This document shows, in pieces, positions 24,423 to 33,117 of a DNA stretch of 64,000 nucleotides. Position 1 is the stretch's first letter; each line of letters opens with the position of its first letter. The notes below the pieces were generated by a model. It saw nothing but the letters and a program-made list of their open reading frames with translations, made no database searches and had not been told where the DNA came from. The stretch lies in NCBI RefSeq assembly GCF_001692325.1, contig NZ_LXKN01000073.1, forward strand, positions 1 to 64,000, in the 5' to 3' direction. The DNA comes from Rhizobium sp. AC27/96 (GTDB taxonomy: Bacteria; Pseudomonadota; Alphaproteobacteria; Rhizobiales; Rhizobiaceae). A program made the translations under genes and the position numbers.

Positions 24423-25508
24423 ATGCGCAGCGGGCTGATCGATCGGAGAGCTTTCGTCAAGGCTGCTGGGCTGACCTTCCTAGCGGCGCTCAAGCCCGGC
24501 GCCCTGATGGCCCTCGAGCGCGCAGATGCGGTCTACGCCTCGGGCATTCGCGCCGCCGACGGCTCCTTTGCCGTGGCGACGGTGACCGAGAAGGGCCGGA
24601 TCGTCGATCAGGTGGCCCTGCCCGCCCGCGCTCATGGCATGGCCTTTTCGAAGGCGACGGGCAAGACCGTCGCCTTCGCCCGCCGGCCCGGCACCTATGC
24701 GATGATCTTCGATCCCTGGAACAAGGCCGAACCGATCGTCATCACCGCCAAAGAAGGCCGGCATTTCTATGGGCACGGCACGTTTTCGCCGGATGGCAGG
24801 CTGCTTTATGCCAGCGAGAACGACTTCGACGACAATCGCGGCATCATCGGGCTCTATGATGCGCGCAACCGCTTTGCCCGCATCGGCGAATATGAGACCT
24901 ATGGCGTCGGGCCACATGACATGACCGTTTCTGATGACGGCAAGTACCTGATCGTCGCCAATGGCGGTATCGAAACGCATCCGGATTTCGGCCGCACCAA
25001 GCTCAATCTCGACCATATGGAACCATCGTTGACGCTGATCGATGCGGCAAGCGGCCGGCTGATCGAGAAACATGTCCTGCCGGCACAATATGCGCAGGTA
25101 TCGACGCGGCATGTCGATATCGATGCGAGCGGCCGGGTCTGGTTCGCCTGCCAGTATGAGGGCCATCGCAACGATCTGCCGCCGCTCGTCGGCCATTTCG
25201 CCAGGGGCGAGGATCTGACCTTCGTCTCCCTGCCCGATGACACCACTCGCGCGCTCGGCAACTATGTCGGTGCCATCGCCGTCAACCGTGCCGAAAACCT
25301 CGTGGGTGTGACGTCGCCGGTCGAGGGGACATCGGTGACGCTGGATGCCAGAACCGGCAGGGTGCTGAAGGTAGAAAACGTGCCCGATGCGGCCGGCATC
25401 GCCCCAGCCAGCCATGGCTTTGCCGTGTCCTCCTATCAGGGCGACTTCCTGGGCGAGCATAGCGACGTCGCCTGGGATCAGCATATCGTCCGCATCGCCC
25501 GCGGTTGA
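24423..25508 (+). CDS. DUF1513 beta-propeller-like protein, Tat-exported
   Basis: 361 residues. Twin-arginine signal: LIDRRAFVKAAGLTFLAAL. The rest has repeated beta-propeller-like blades (GHGTFSPDGRLLYASEND, GVGPHDMTVSDDGKYLIVANGG, NYVGAIAVN) matching DUF1513. Tat export suggests folding with a cofactor before transport. It follows the second imelysin by 5 bp and is the last gene of the probable iron-related operon. The reaction is unknown. Confidence 0.88.
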   Translation: MRSGLIDRRAFVKAAGLTFLAALKPGALMALERADAVYASGIRAADGSFAVATVTEKGRIVDQVALPARAHGMAFSKATGKTVAFARRPGTYAMIFDPWNKAEPIVITAKEGRHFYGHGTFSPDGRLLYASENDFDDNRGIIGLYDARNRFARIGEYETYGVGPHDMTVSDDGKYLIVANGGIETHPDFGRTKLNLDHMEPSLTLIDAASGRLIEKHVLPAQYAQVSTRHVDIDASGRVWFACQYEGHRNDLPPLVGHFARGEDLTFVSLPDDTTRALGNYVGAIAVNRAENLVGVTSPVEGTSVTLDARTGRVLKVENVPDAAGIAPASHGFAVSSYQGDFLGEHSDVAWDQHIVRIARG

Positions 25509-25520
25509 TTGGATCCTGGC

Positions 25521-26201
25521 TCAGACCGGCTTGCTGGCCTCTATGAAGCGGCGTAGCGCCGTCGCCGCATTCAGCATGTGTGCTCGCATGCGCCGCGACG
25601 CCAGCTCGCCATCGCCTTCGGCAATCGCCTGCATGATGGCCTCATGCTCCGCACGCGAACGATCCAGGCGCTCGTGCTGACGTAACTGAGCCCGGCGGAA
25701 GGCGGTCAGGCGGCTATGAATGGCAATCGCCTGTTCGGCCAGAAAGCTGTTATGCGTCGCACGATAGATCGCCTCGTGAAAGGCGCGGTTGAACGCATCA
25801 TAGGCATCGAAGTCACCCTTCCTGACGATCGCCTCTGATGCATCGTGCAGCTCGATCAGATGGCTGCGCTCAAGCGGCGTCATGCGATAGGTGGCGAGCC
25901 GCACGCACAAGGCCTCGATCTCCGCGACCGTCTCGAACATCTCCATGATGCGTTCCGGCGTCATGCGGGCAACGACGACCCCGCGGCGTGGCCGCACCTC
26001 GACCAGACCGCTCACCGCCAATTGCCGTAGCGCCTCGCGAACCGGCGTGCGGGAAGCACCGAAGCGATCGGCAAGATGCTGTTCATCAAGGGCAGCGCCA
26101 GCCTCCAGGCGTCCGGTTGCGATCTCATCCGCCAAGGCATTGCGGATACGGTCAGACAGCAACTCGCGGTCATCGGCGGCATCCTCGAGTTCATTGGTCA
26201 T
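25521..26201 (-). CDS. GntR-family transcriptional regulator (FCD domain)
   Basis: 226 residues from the ATG at 26201 (MTNELEDAADD). N-terminal winged helix: LSDRIRNALADEIATGRLEAGAALDEQHLADRFGASRTPVREALRQL. The helical FCD effector domain has metal-ligand type residues in HLIELHDAS, NRAFHEAIYRATHN and RAEHEAIMQAI. Upstream in-frame starts to 26267 would run over two putative operators, so they are rejected. No obvious adjacent metabolic target; the divergent neighbour is an alpha/beta hydrolase gene. Confidence 0.92.
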   Translation of the reverse strand: MTNELEDAADDRELLSDRIRNALADEIATGRLEAGAALDEQHLADRFGASRTPVREALRQLAVSGLVEVRPRRGVVVARMTPERIMEMFETVAEIEALCVRLATYRMTPLERSHLIELHDASEAIVRKGDFDAYDAFNRAFHEAIYRATHNSFLAEQAIAIHSRLTAFRRAQLRQHERLDRSRAEHEAIMQAIAEGDGELASRRMRAHMLNAATALRRFIEASKPV

Positions 26202-26535
26202 TTTCCACCTCAGGGCATTTCGGTGCCACTTTGTATGCAATAGCGCTACCACTACGACATCTTGCATGCAAAAATGTCATCACGCAACTGTTACGCATCC
26301 AATCATTGACCATTATCAACGACGAGAATACAAAAATACTCACACGACCATCTTCTGCATACGCAGAGTGGCCGGAGCGCCAAATCAGAATGCAAGCAGA
26401 GCCCATTTCACCCGAACGCTTCGGACGGAATGAGCTTCCCACCAGAATAACATCCCGAGAGACCAGTCGCCCAGCATCTCGGCCGGAAGGCCCTTTGCCG
26501 TCGATTTCGCCCCTCCCACGCAAAGGATCAGGACC
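26202..26535. other. Intergenic region between GntR and hydrolase genes
   Basis: About 330 bp. It contains the two 10-bp operator-like palindromes and, near 26352, an imperfect repeat TCTGCATACGCAGA. The rest, about 150 bp before the hydrolase, shows no feature I can name. Confidence 0.5.
26231..26271. promoter_or_regulatory. Two GntR/FCD-type operator palindromes
   Basis: TTGTATGCAA (26231-26240) and TTGCATGCAA (26262-26271) lie 31 bp apart, about three helix turns, just upstream of the GntR start. They fit the TTGTATACAA-like consensus of FCD regulators. Autoregulation is inferred. Confidence 0.62.
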
Positions 26536-27336
26536 ATGATGATAACCAGACGGAATTTCTCGGCCGCACTTGTCGCCGGTGCCGCCGCTTCTCTCGTTTC
26601 CACCCGCGGCATGGCCGCCACTAGCGCCACTGGCACCGGCGCGGCCGTCTCCGCACCACAAAAGGCGCGCAACGTCGTGCTGGTGCATGGGCTTTTTGCC
26701 GATGGTTCCTGCTGGTCGGAGGTTATCGCGCGATTGCAGGCCAAGGGGCTGAACTGCACCGCAGTGCAGAACCCGCTGACCACGCTGCCGGACGCCGTCG
26801 CCTCGACCCAGCGCGTTCTCGATCGCCAGGACGGCCCGACCGTGCTCGTCGGTCATTCATTCTCGGGCATGATCGTCACCGAGGCAGGCATGCACCCGAA
26901 GGTTTCTTCGCTGGTTTATGTTGCGGCCCGCGCACCCGATGCTGGCGAAGATTACACGGCGCTTGCCAAGACCTATCCGACGCCGCCGGCATCCGCCGGC
27001 ATCGTCTTTGATGGTGACGAAGGCCGCCTGAGCGAGGAAGCCTTCCTGCGCGACTTCGCCGGCGATCTGCCCGAGGCCAAGGCCAAGGTGCTCTATGCCG
27101 TGCAGCAGCCGTTCCACAAGGAACTCCTCGCTGGCAAGACGACCCAGGCCGCATGGCATTCAAAGCCGAGCTGGTATGCGGTCTCCACCGAAGACCGGAC
27201 GATCAATCCTGACCTCGAACGTTTCATGGCCAAGCGCATGGGTGCCAAGACCATCGAAGTGAAGGCAAGCCATCTTGCGCTGATCTCCCACCCCGATACG
27301 ATCGCCCATCTGATCCTCGAAGCCGCCGGGCACTAG
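26536..27336 (+). CDS. Tat-exported alpha/beta hydrolase (esterase-like)
   Basis: 266 residues. The N-terminus (MMITRRNFSAALVAGAAASLVS) looks like a Tat signal with RRNF. The hydrolase core has the oxyanion motif VLVHGLFADGSCW, the nucleophile elbow LVGHSFSGMIV (Ser), and a C-terminal EVKASHLALISHPD (His). It resembles the salicylate-esterase/MES-type branch (EstC-like). The substrate is unknown. Alternative second ATG is one codon downstream. Divergent from the GntR gene across its operators. Confidence 0.85.
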   Translation: MMITRRNFSAALVAGAAASLVSTRGMAATSATGTGAAVSAPQKARNVVLVHGLFADGSCWSEVIARLQAKGLNCTAVQNPLTTLPDAVASTQRVLDRQDGPTVLVGHSFSGMIVTEAGMHPKVSSLVYVAARAPDAGEDYTALAKTYPTPPASAGIVFDGDEGRLSEEAFLRDFAGDLPEAKAKVLYAVQQPFHKELLAGKTTQAAWHSKPSWYAVSTEDRTINPDLERFMAKRMGAKTIEVKASHLALISHPDTIAHLILEAAGH

Positions 27337-27356
27337 GCCGATGGGCTACCGCTGAG

Positions 27357-28433
27357 CTAGCCTTTCCTGGTGTACTCAGCCTGCTCCGCATTGACAGCGA
27401 CAGCGGCCGCCTTGGCCGCTGTCCGCAACCAATCCGCCCCGCGCGTATCGAGATCGGCGAGAATAGCCGATATGCGCGAGGCATCGCCCGCGTGGCAGTT
27501 GGCGATCTCGAAACCCATGAGATCCAGCATCTCAGTCGACAGCAGCATCTCGGCGTCGCCATCGACTTCGATCTTGCGGCTGTTGGGCGACAGGCGCCGG
27601 ACCAGCAGTTTTCCGCTCACCTGATAGCGTGGATCGGGCGAACGCGCCCGGCCGGCTGCGATAACACCGGTATGAACAGCCTCGTCCGACGGATTATGCT
27701 TGAGCGACCAGCCCGACTGCAGCAGCGCCTTGACCTCACGCAGGACCGGGCCGCCGCGCCATTCGACATAGGCGACGAAGCGCGGACGGCCGAGACTGCC
27801 GGTGCCGGCCGTGCGCGGCCTGGCTTCGAATGCGGTCATCGGATCCGGCAACGCCCGGCGCAGCGCCTTCAGATAGGGTTCCGGCACAGGATCTTTCGCC
27901 GACGGCAGGCTGCGATACTTCTCCCAGAAGGCCTTGCGCTCGGTATTCGAGAGCAGCACCTCATTGCGCAGCCATTTGTAGTCACGCTCCAGAATGACTG
28001 ATGATGGTTGCTGCAAGCCGCGGCGATAGCCCGCAAGGATAGCAGCGGCGATGGCGCGCGGTGTCGGACTGACACTGCCTCTCGCCAGCATTGCGCTCGT
28101 CGCCAGCCGCACGAGATCGAGGGCATAAGGCATGACGGCCGCCTCGTCGAAATCATTGGCGCCCCAGACCAGCCGCCCCTCTTCATCGCGCCAGGTGCCG
28201 AAATTTTCCAGATGCGTGTCGCCGATTGCCAGTACCTGCGGCGCGCTCGCGAGAGTAGGGCAAATATCGAAGATGATTTCGGCCCAGCGCCAATAGGTTC
28301 CGCGCAGGAAGGAAAAGCTGTCCCTCTTCATCAGCTTGTGCTTTTTCGCCAGGCCCGCCTCGACCAGATCGCTGCCGAGCTGCGCCTTCATCCAGCTCTC
28401 GTATGCCGCCACCGATTGCAGAATCGTGGTCAT
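27357..28433 (-). CDS. DUF2252 family protein (kinase-like fold)
   Basis: 358 residues from the ATG at 28433. Features of DUF2252: FSFLRGTYWRW, VLAIGDTHLENFGTWRD and VWGANDFDEAAVMPYALDLVRLATS. The HLENFG and NDFDE segments resemble catalytic and metal loops of aminoglycoside-phosphotransferase-like kinases, which suggests small-molecule phosphorylation; that is inference. Converges with the preceding alpha/beta hydrolase gene. Confidence 0.84.
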   Translation of the reverse strand: MTTILQSVAAYESWMKAQLGSDLVEAGLAKKHKLMKRDSFSFLRGTYWRWAEIIFDICPTLASAPQVLAIGDTHLENFGTWRDEEGRLVWGANDFDEAAVMPYALDLVRLATSAMLARGSVSPTPRAIAAAILAGYRRGLQQPSSVILERDYKWLRNEVLLSNTERKAFWEKYRSLPSAKDPVPEPYLKALRRALPDPMTAFEARPRTAGTGSLGRPRFVAYVEWRGGPVLREVKALLQSGWSLKHNPSDEAVHTGVIAAGRARSPDPRYQVSGKLLVRRLSPNSRKIEVDGDAEMLLSTEMLDLMGFEIANCHAGDASRISAILADLDTRGADWLRTAAKAAAVAVNAEQAEYTRKG

Positions 28434-28596
28434 CGATGCTCCTTGCAGCAAGTTTTCCTGTTCCGGATAGCATGCCCCGGCGACGGAGGAAATTCGACGT
28501 CAGCAATAGACCCGTCAGAGGTGCTTCTTTTCCAAGTCTTGACCCTTGTCCAAACCGCCTCTCCATGCCAATTTCGCACCCGCGAAGGGGAACGGC

Positions 28597-29046
28597 ATGA
28601 CAGAGGCAGACAGCGGCGACTTTCGGGCCCGCATCAGAACAAGCTTCGAGCGGCAGGCAGCGATGGCGACCATCGGCGCGGAACTGACACGCGTCGAACA
28701 TGGTGCCGTCGAGATCGAGCTGCCCTTCGACGTGAAGCTGACACAGCAGCACGGCATTCTGCATGCCGGTATCATCGCCGCCGCGCTGGATTCGGCCTGC
28801 GGGTTTGCTGCCTACAGCGTCATTGATCCCTCCGCATCTATTTTGACAATCGAATTCAAGATCAACCTGATGTCGCCGGGACGCGGCGAACGTTTCCTGT
28901 TTCGTGGCGATGTCACCAAGCCTGGAACGACGATCATCGTCGCCGACGGCCGCGGCTATGCGATCGGCGACGGACCGGCCAAGCTGATTGCCTCGATGAC
29001 CGGAACGATGATGGTCATCCGGGGCAGAGAGGGAATTAGCGGATGA
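28597..29046 (+). CDS. PaaI-type hotdog-fold thioesterase
   Basis: 149 residues from the ATG at 28597. The hotdog catalytic segment is LTQQHGILHAGIIAAALDSACGFAAYS, with a following EFKINLMSPGRGERFLFRGDV and GRGYAIGDGPAKLIASMTGTM. It probably hydrolyses acyl- or aryl-CoA thioesters in the cytosol. The start gives a usual family length; 28546 upstream is rejected. The stop overlaps the mtnN start (ATGA at 29043). Confidence 0.9.
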   Translation: MTEADSGDFRARIRTSFERQAAMATIGAELTRVEHGAVEIELPFDVKLTQQHGILHAGIIAAALDSACGFAAYSVIDPSASILTIEFKINLMSPGRGERFLFRGDVTKPGTTIIVADGRGYAIGDGPAKLIASMTGTMMVIRGREGISG

Positions 29047-29684
29047 AATTCGAATTGAAGCGCGTCTCGGGCAAATCGATCCTGTTCGTCATGGCCGCGG
29101 ACGCGGAATACGGCCCCTTCCTGCGCTCGCGCATCGATCCGCTGATGACCGGCGTCGGGCCCGTCGAGGCGGCAATCGCGCTGACCCGCGCCTTCGCCCA
29201 GCTCGAAGCCCATGACGACCTGCCCGATCTCGTGGTTTCGCTCGGCTCGGCCGGCTCCGCCAAGCTGGAGCAAACGGAAGTCTATCAGGTCAGCTCCGTC
29301 TCCTACCGCGATATGGATGCCTCGCCGCTCGGCTTCGAGAAGGGGCGCACGCCCTTCCTCGACCTGCCAGCCACGCTCGAACTGCCCCTGCGCATTCCCG
29401 CGATTGCCGAAGCGAGCCTTTCGACCGGCGGCAATATCGTTTCCGGCGCGGAAGCCTATCAGCGCATCGGCACCGACATGGTCGATATGGAAACCTTCGC
29501 CGTGCTGCGCGCCTGCCAGACATACGGCCGGCCGTTGATCGGCCTGCGTGGGATTTCCGATGGGCAGGTCGAATTGCAGCGCATTTCCGACTGGACGGAA
29601 TATCTGCATGTGATCGACCGCAAGCTTTCCGAAGCCGTCGACGGGCTGTTTACCGCACTGGAAGATGGCGTATTCTGGTTTTAA
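29043..29684 (+). CDS. mtnN: 5'-methylthioadenosine/S-adenosylhomocysteine nucleosidase
   Basis: 213 residues. It cleaves the glycosidic bond of MTA and SAH in methyl-cycle salvage. Seen: LFVMAADAEYGPFL (N-terminal acidic catalytic region), TGVGPVEAAIALTRAF, SLGSAGSAK, and VDMETFAVLRACQ with GLRGISDGQ (purine and catalytic Asp region). Slightly short compared with E. coli MtnN. Translationally coupled to the thioesterase (ATGA overlap). Confidence 0.9.
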   Translation: MKFELKRVSGKSILFVMAADAEYGPFLRSRIDPLMTGVGPVEAAIALTRAFAQLEAHDDLPDLVVSLGSAGSAKLEQTEVYQVSSVSYRDMDASPLGFEKGRTPFLDLPATLELPLRIPAIAEASLSTGGNIVSGAEAYQRIGTDMVDMETFAVLRACQTYGRPLIGLRGISDGQVELQRISDWTEYLHVIDRKLSEAVDGLFTALEDGVFWF

Positions 29685-29786
29685 CGGATCAAAACCGCCC
29701 TATGTGAGGACAATCGGGACAATAAAATCGGCTCTGGCGTGATTTGCCCGATTGCCAGCGAAAGCGCTTTTCATTAAAGGCTCGCC

Positions 29787-31349
29787 ATGACCCAGACAGC
29801 ACATCCAGACACCGTTCTCATCGTCGATTTTGGCAGCCAGGTGACGCAGCTCATCGCACGGCGTGTGCGCGAGGCGGGCGTCTACTGCGAAATCGTCCCC
29901 TTCCAATCCGCAGACGCCGGTTTCAAGCGGTTGCAGCCGAAGGCCGTGATCCTCTCCGGCAGCCCGGCCTCGACCGTGGATGAAGGCTCGCCGCGAGCGC
30001 CGCAGATCATCTTCGACAGCGGTATCCCCGTATTCGGCATCTGCTACGGCCAGCAGACCATGTGCATGCAGCTCGGCGGCAAGGTGGAGAGCGGACATCA
30101 CCGCGAATTCGGCCGCGCCTTCCTCGACGTCAACAAGGATTGCGCGCTGTTCGAAGGCCTCTGGTCCTCCGGCTCGCGCCATCAGGTCTGGATGAGCCAT
30201 GGCGACCGCGTCACCGCGCTACCCGATGGCTTCGAAGTCGTCGCCACTTCCTCGAACGCACCTTACGCCTTCATCGCCGACGAGAAGCGCAAATATTACG
30301 GCGTGCAGTTCCATCCGGAAGTCGTGCATACGCCCGATGGCGCCAAGCTCATCGGCAACTTCATTCACAATATCGCAGGCATCAAGGGCGACTGGTCGAT
30401 GTCGGCTTATCGCGCCAAGGCCGTACAGGCGATCCGCGATCAGGTCGGCGACAAGCGCGTCATCTGCGCTCTGTCAGGCGGCGTTGATTCCTCTGTAGCC
30501 GCATTGCTGATCCACGAAGCCGTCGGCGATCAGCTGACCTGCATCCTCGTCGACCATGGCCTGATGCGCAAGGACGAGGCGGCCAATGTCGTCGCCATGT
30601 TCAGCGAGCACTATAATCTGCATCTGCTGCATGTCGACGCTTCCGACCGCTTCATCGGCGAGCTGGAAGGGGTCAGCGACCCCGAGACCAAGCGCAAGAT
30701 CATCGGCCGTCTGTTCATCGAGACCTTCGAAGAGGAAGCCAAGAAGCTTGGCGGCGCCGATTTCCTCGGCCAGGGCACGCTTTATCCCGACGTGATCGAG
30801 AGCGTTTCTTTCACCGGCGGCCCCTCGGTCACCATCAAGTCGCACCACAATGTCGGCGGCCTGCCGGAGCGCATGAAGATGCAGCTCGTCGAGCCGCTGC
30901 GCGAACTCTTCAAGGACGAAGTGCGCGCGCTCGGCAAGGAGCTCGGCCTGCCCGATAGCTTCATCGGCCGTCATCCCTTCCCGGGTCCGGGCCTTGCCAT
31001 CCGCTGCCCGGGCGGCATCACCCGCGAAAAGCTGGAGATCCTGCGCGAAGCCGACGCCATCTATCTCGACGAAATCCGCAAGGCTGGCCTCTACGACGCC
31101 ATCTGGCAGGCTTTCGCCGTGCTCTTGCCGGTCCAGACCGTCGGCGTCATGGGCGATGGCCGTACCTACGAATTCGTCTGCGCACTGCGCGCCGTGACAT
31201 CGGTCGACGGCATGACGGCGGATTTCTATCATTACGATATGGAATTTCTCGGCCGCGCCGCGACCCGCATCATCAATGAAGTCCGCGGCATCAACCGCGT
31301 GGTCTACGACGTCACCTCGAAGCCGCCGGGCACGATCGAGTGGGAATAA
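29787..31349 (+). CDS. guaA: GMP synthase (glutamine-hydrolysing)
   Basis: 520 residues, complete. It aminates XMP to GMP in purine synthesis. The class I amidotransferase domain has Cys in VFGICYGQQTMCMQLGG and His-Glu in VQFHPEVVHTPDG. The ATP-PPase domain has CALSGGVDSSVAALL and DHGLMRKDEA. The C-terminal dimerisation end FPGPGLAIRCPGG through KPPGTIEWE is present. The 3' end of guaA is a known island attachment site in many bacteria, but here it is intact and unoccupied. Confidence 0.97.
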   Translation: MTQTAHPDTVLIVDFGSQVTQLIARRVREAGVYCEIVPFQSADAGFKRLQPKAVILSGSPASTVDEGSPRAPQIIFDSGIPVFGICYGQQTMCMQLGGKVESGHHREFGRAFLDVNKDCALFEGLWSSGSRHQVWMSHGDRVTALPDGFEVVATSSNAPYAFIADEKRKYYGVQFHPEVVHTPDGAKLIGNFIHNIAGIKGDWSMSAYRAKAVQAIRDQVGDKRVICALSGGVDSSVAALLIHEAVGDQLTCILVDHGLMRKDEAANVVAMFSEHYNLHLLHVDASDRFIGELEGVSDPETKRKIIGRLFIETFEEEAKKLGGADFLGQGTLYPDVIESVSFTGGPSVTIKSHHNVGGLPERMKMQLVEPLRELFKDEVRALGKELGLPDSFIGRHPFPGPGLAIRCPGGITREKLEILREADAIYLDEIRKAGLYDAIWQAFAVLLPVQTVGVMGDGRTYEFVCALRAVTSVDGMTADFYHYDMEFLGRAATRIINEVRGINRVVYDVTSKPPGTIEWE

Positions 31350-31388
31350 AGGGCGAGCAGCATCCCCAAACGCGACTTTCCCAGAAGT

Positions 31389-31418
31389 GCCCGATTTGCC
31401 GAATTCGGCAAATCGGGC
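31389..31418. repeat. Perfect 30-bp palindrome downstream of guaA
   Basis: Two 15-base arms, GCCCGATTTGCCGAA and its exact reverse complement, meet without a spacer at a central AATT. It lies 40 bp after guaA and 34 bp before the convergent exported-protein gene. It could be a bidirectional terminator, although no T-run follows. Confidence 0.75.
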
Positions 31419-31451
31419 TCATCCGGGGAATTGGCGACTGGAGTGACGCCT

Positions 31452-31892
31452 TTACTTGACCTTGATGCTCAGACCGCTGATATCAGCATTGACCTGCAGG
31501 CCTACCTGGCGGCCCGTCAACTCGAGCTGAGCGCCCTTGTCATTGGTCATGACAATCATCTGGGCTCCCTTGCCGACCGCGCCACCGCCACCGGCCGCAC
31601 CGTAGATCCCCGATACATCCTGAGCGCGGCGAATATTGCGCACGGTGCCCTGGAAATAGGTCTTGGAGGCACCGAAGGCGAGACCACCCGAGATACCGCC
31701 GATCGACACGGGATAGCGGTGACCGCGGAAGGTCAGCGTGCCCTCGCCTCCGGAGCCGCCGACGAAGAAGGCGGCCTTATAGACGGAAAAACGGATCGTG
31801 CCGCTTTCGGCATGCGCGACGCTGGCAAAGCTAATTCCTGCGGCGGCGATGGCGGCAACCGCGACTGAACGAAATCCGGACGAAATCTTCAT
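31452..31892 (-). CDS. Conserved exported Gly-rich protein, unknown function
   Basis: 146 residues. Signal peptide MKISSGFRSVAVAAIAAAGISFASVAHA. The mature part is predicted beta-rich and Gly-rich: SVYKAAFFVGGSGGEGTLTFRGHRYPVSIGGISGGLAFGASKTYF. It contains no Cys and no recognised catalytic motif. The pattern faintly recalls periplasmic EipA/DUF1134-like or lipid-binding beta proteins, but I cannot assign it. Convergent with guaA. Confidence 0.72.
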   Translation of the reverse strand: MKISSGFRSVAVAAIAAAGISFASVAHAESGTIRFSVYKAAFFVGGSGGEGTLTFRGHRYPVSIGGISGGLAFGASKTYFQGTVRNIRRAQDVSGIYGAAGGGGAVGKGAQMIVMTNDKGAQLELTGRQVGLQVNADISGLSIKVK

Positions 31893-32077
31893 GATGAGCT
31901 ATTCCTCAAGAGCGCCGCTTACCCAGCCGGCCGGGCACGACGTCACCGTCGTAACAAAGTTATATATCAACGATCTCGCGCATCATTGGTTCCAAAGCAT
32001 GGCAATAACAAAGCGTTAGCATATCCAAATAATCAAATGATAACGACGGCAGCCGGATATTGCTCCGGCCTTTTACC

Positions 32078-32848
32078 CTATCCCCGTCGAGCGGTGATAA
32101 TCCAGGAGCGGGAGTCGAAGAATACGCCCTCCGGAGTCATATGTGCTTTTAGCAAATCACGCAGCCGCTGCATTGCCGCGCCGGGTGCTTCGCCGGTTCG
32201 TGCGAGCGCGTCCTTCACCAGATAAAGGTTGATGAGCGCGTCAAACGCCGTGTCGACGTCCGGGCCATAGAAGACAGGTTCGCGGACGTCGATAAAATCG
32301 ACCGAAACAAAACCGGCGGCGTTCAGGAGCCCTGTAGCAATGGCCGGATCGCCAAGTGAAAACGGCGTGAGGGCATTCGTGGAAATCGCGGTTCCCGGGG
32401 CCAGCGCTTGCCGGATGGCGCCAGACCACGCGTTTTGCTCCTGGCTCTGCCATACCATCCAAGCGATTCGCCCGCCCGGGCGTATCGCGCCGGCGATATT
32501 GGCAAAGGCCGCTGCGGGATCGGCAAAGAACATCACCCCGAAGCGGCTGATGCAGAGGTCGAAGCTGGCAGCGGGAAATGCGTGGTGCTGGGCATCACCC
32601 AGCTCAAACCTAATATTTCGCAGGCCCGATTCATCGGAACGTTGTCGCGCCACCTCGAGCATATCCGGGGACGTATCCACTCCGACCGCCTCGCCTTCCG
32701 CCGCGACACTGGCCGCTTCGCGCGTCGATTGCCCCGCCCCGCAACCGATGTCGAGCACGCGATCACCTATTCCAACACCGGCGGCCGCGCGCAGATGCGC
32801 ATTGTGTCTTTTCAATTCCGCATCATAGAAGTCGGCACGATTCAACAT
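32078..32848 (-). CDS. Class I SAM-dependent methyltransferase
   Basis: 256 residues from ATG 32848 (MLNRADFYDAELKRHN), which has GAGG 6 bases upstream; other in-frame starts at 32899 and 32998 are possible. Motif I is VLDIGCGAGQSTREAA, followed by GVDTSPDMLEVARQR and FDLCISRFGVMFFADPAAAFANI, typical of UbiE/Methyltransf_11 enzymes. Small-molecule substrate unknown. It is divergent from an alpha/beta hydrolase with duplicated palindromes between them, so the two may share a regulator. Confidence 0.88.
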   Translation of the reverse strand: MLNRADFYDAELKRHNAHLRAAAGVGIGDRVLDIGCGAGQSTREAASVAAEGEAVGVDTSPDMLEVARQRSDESGLRNIRFELGDAQHHAFPAASFDLCISRFGVMFFADPAAAFANIAGAIRPGGRIAWMVWQSQEQNAWSGAIRQALAPGTAISTNALTPFSLGDPAIATGLLNAAGFVSVDFIDVREPVFYGPDVDTAFDALINLYLVKDALARTGEAPGAAMQRLRDLLKAHMTPEGVFFDSRSWIITARRG

Positions 32849-33032
32849 CTCCACCCTCACCTGGTTTGTTTCGGTCCTTCGACGGGCCTTCGTTTTCATC
32901 GCGTCCGCGGCGGCTTCATGGGTTGGCGAGCATGATGCCGCGAATGACGACAAGTCTCCGACAGCCCCATAAATTCCATGGTCACGCTCGTGGCGCAACC
33001 TCAGCGTTCGTCGCGTCTATCATACCCTCGGA

Positions 33033-33087
33033 AAACCGATTGCAAAATGCTATCGGTTATGTAATAAGCAAACCGATTGCAAAATGC
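33033..33087. promoter_or_regulatory. Duplicated palindromic operator upstream of the alpha/beta hydrolase gene
   Basis: The 18-mer AAACCGATTGCAAAATGC occurs exactly twice (33033-33050 and 33070-33087), 37 bp apart. With its right flank the second copy forms a perfect palindrome (GATTGCA-AAA-TGCAATC); the first differs by one base (TGCTATC). The layout suggests two dimer binding sites. Confidence 0.68.
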
Positions 33088-33117
33088 AATCAGATTCAGC
33101 GGGGGAGGAGCATTGAA

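Noticed and set aside
31350..31451. guaA 3' end as an occupied island attachment site
   Set aside because: guaA has its complete end and no integrase follows, so no insertion is present.
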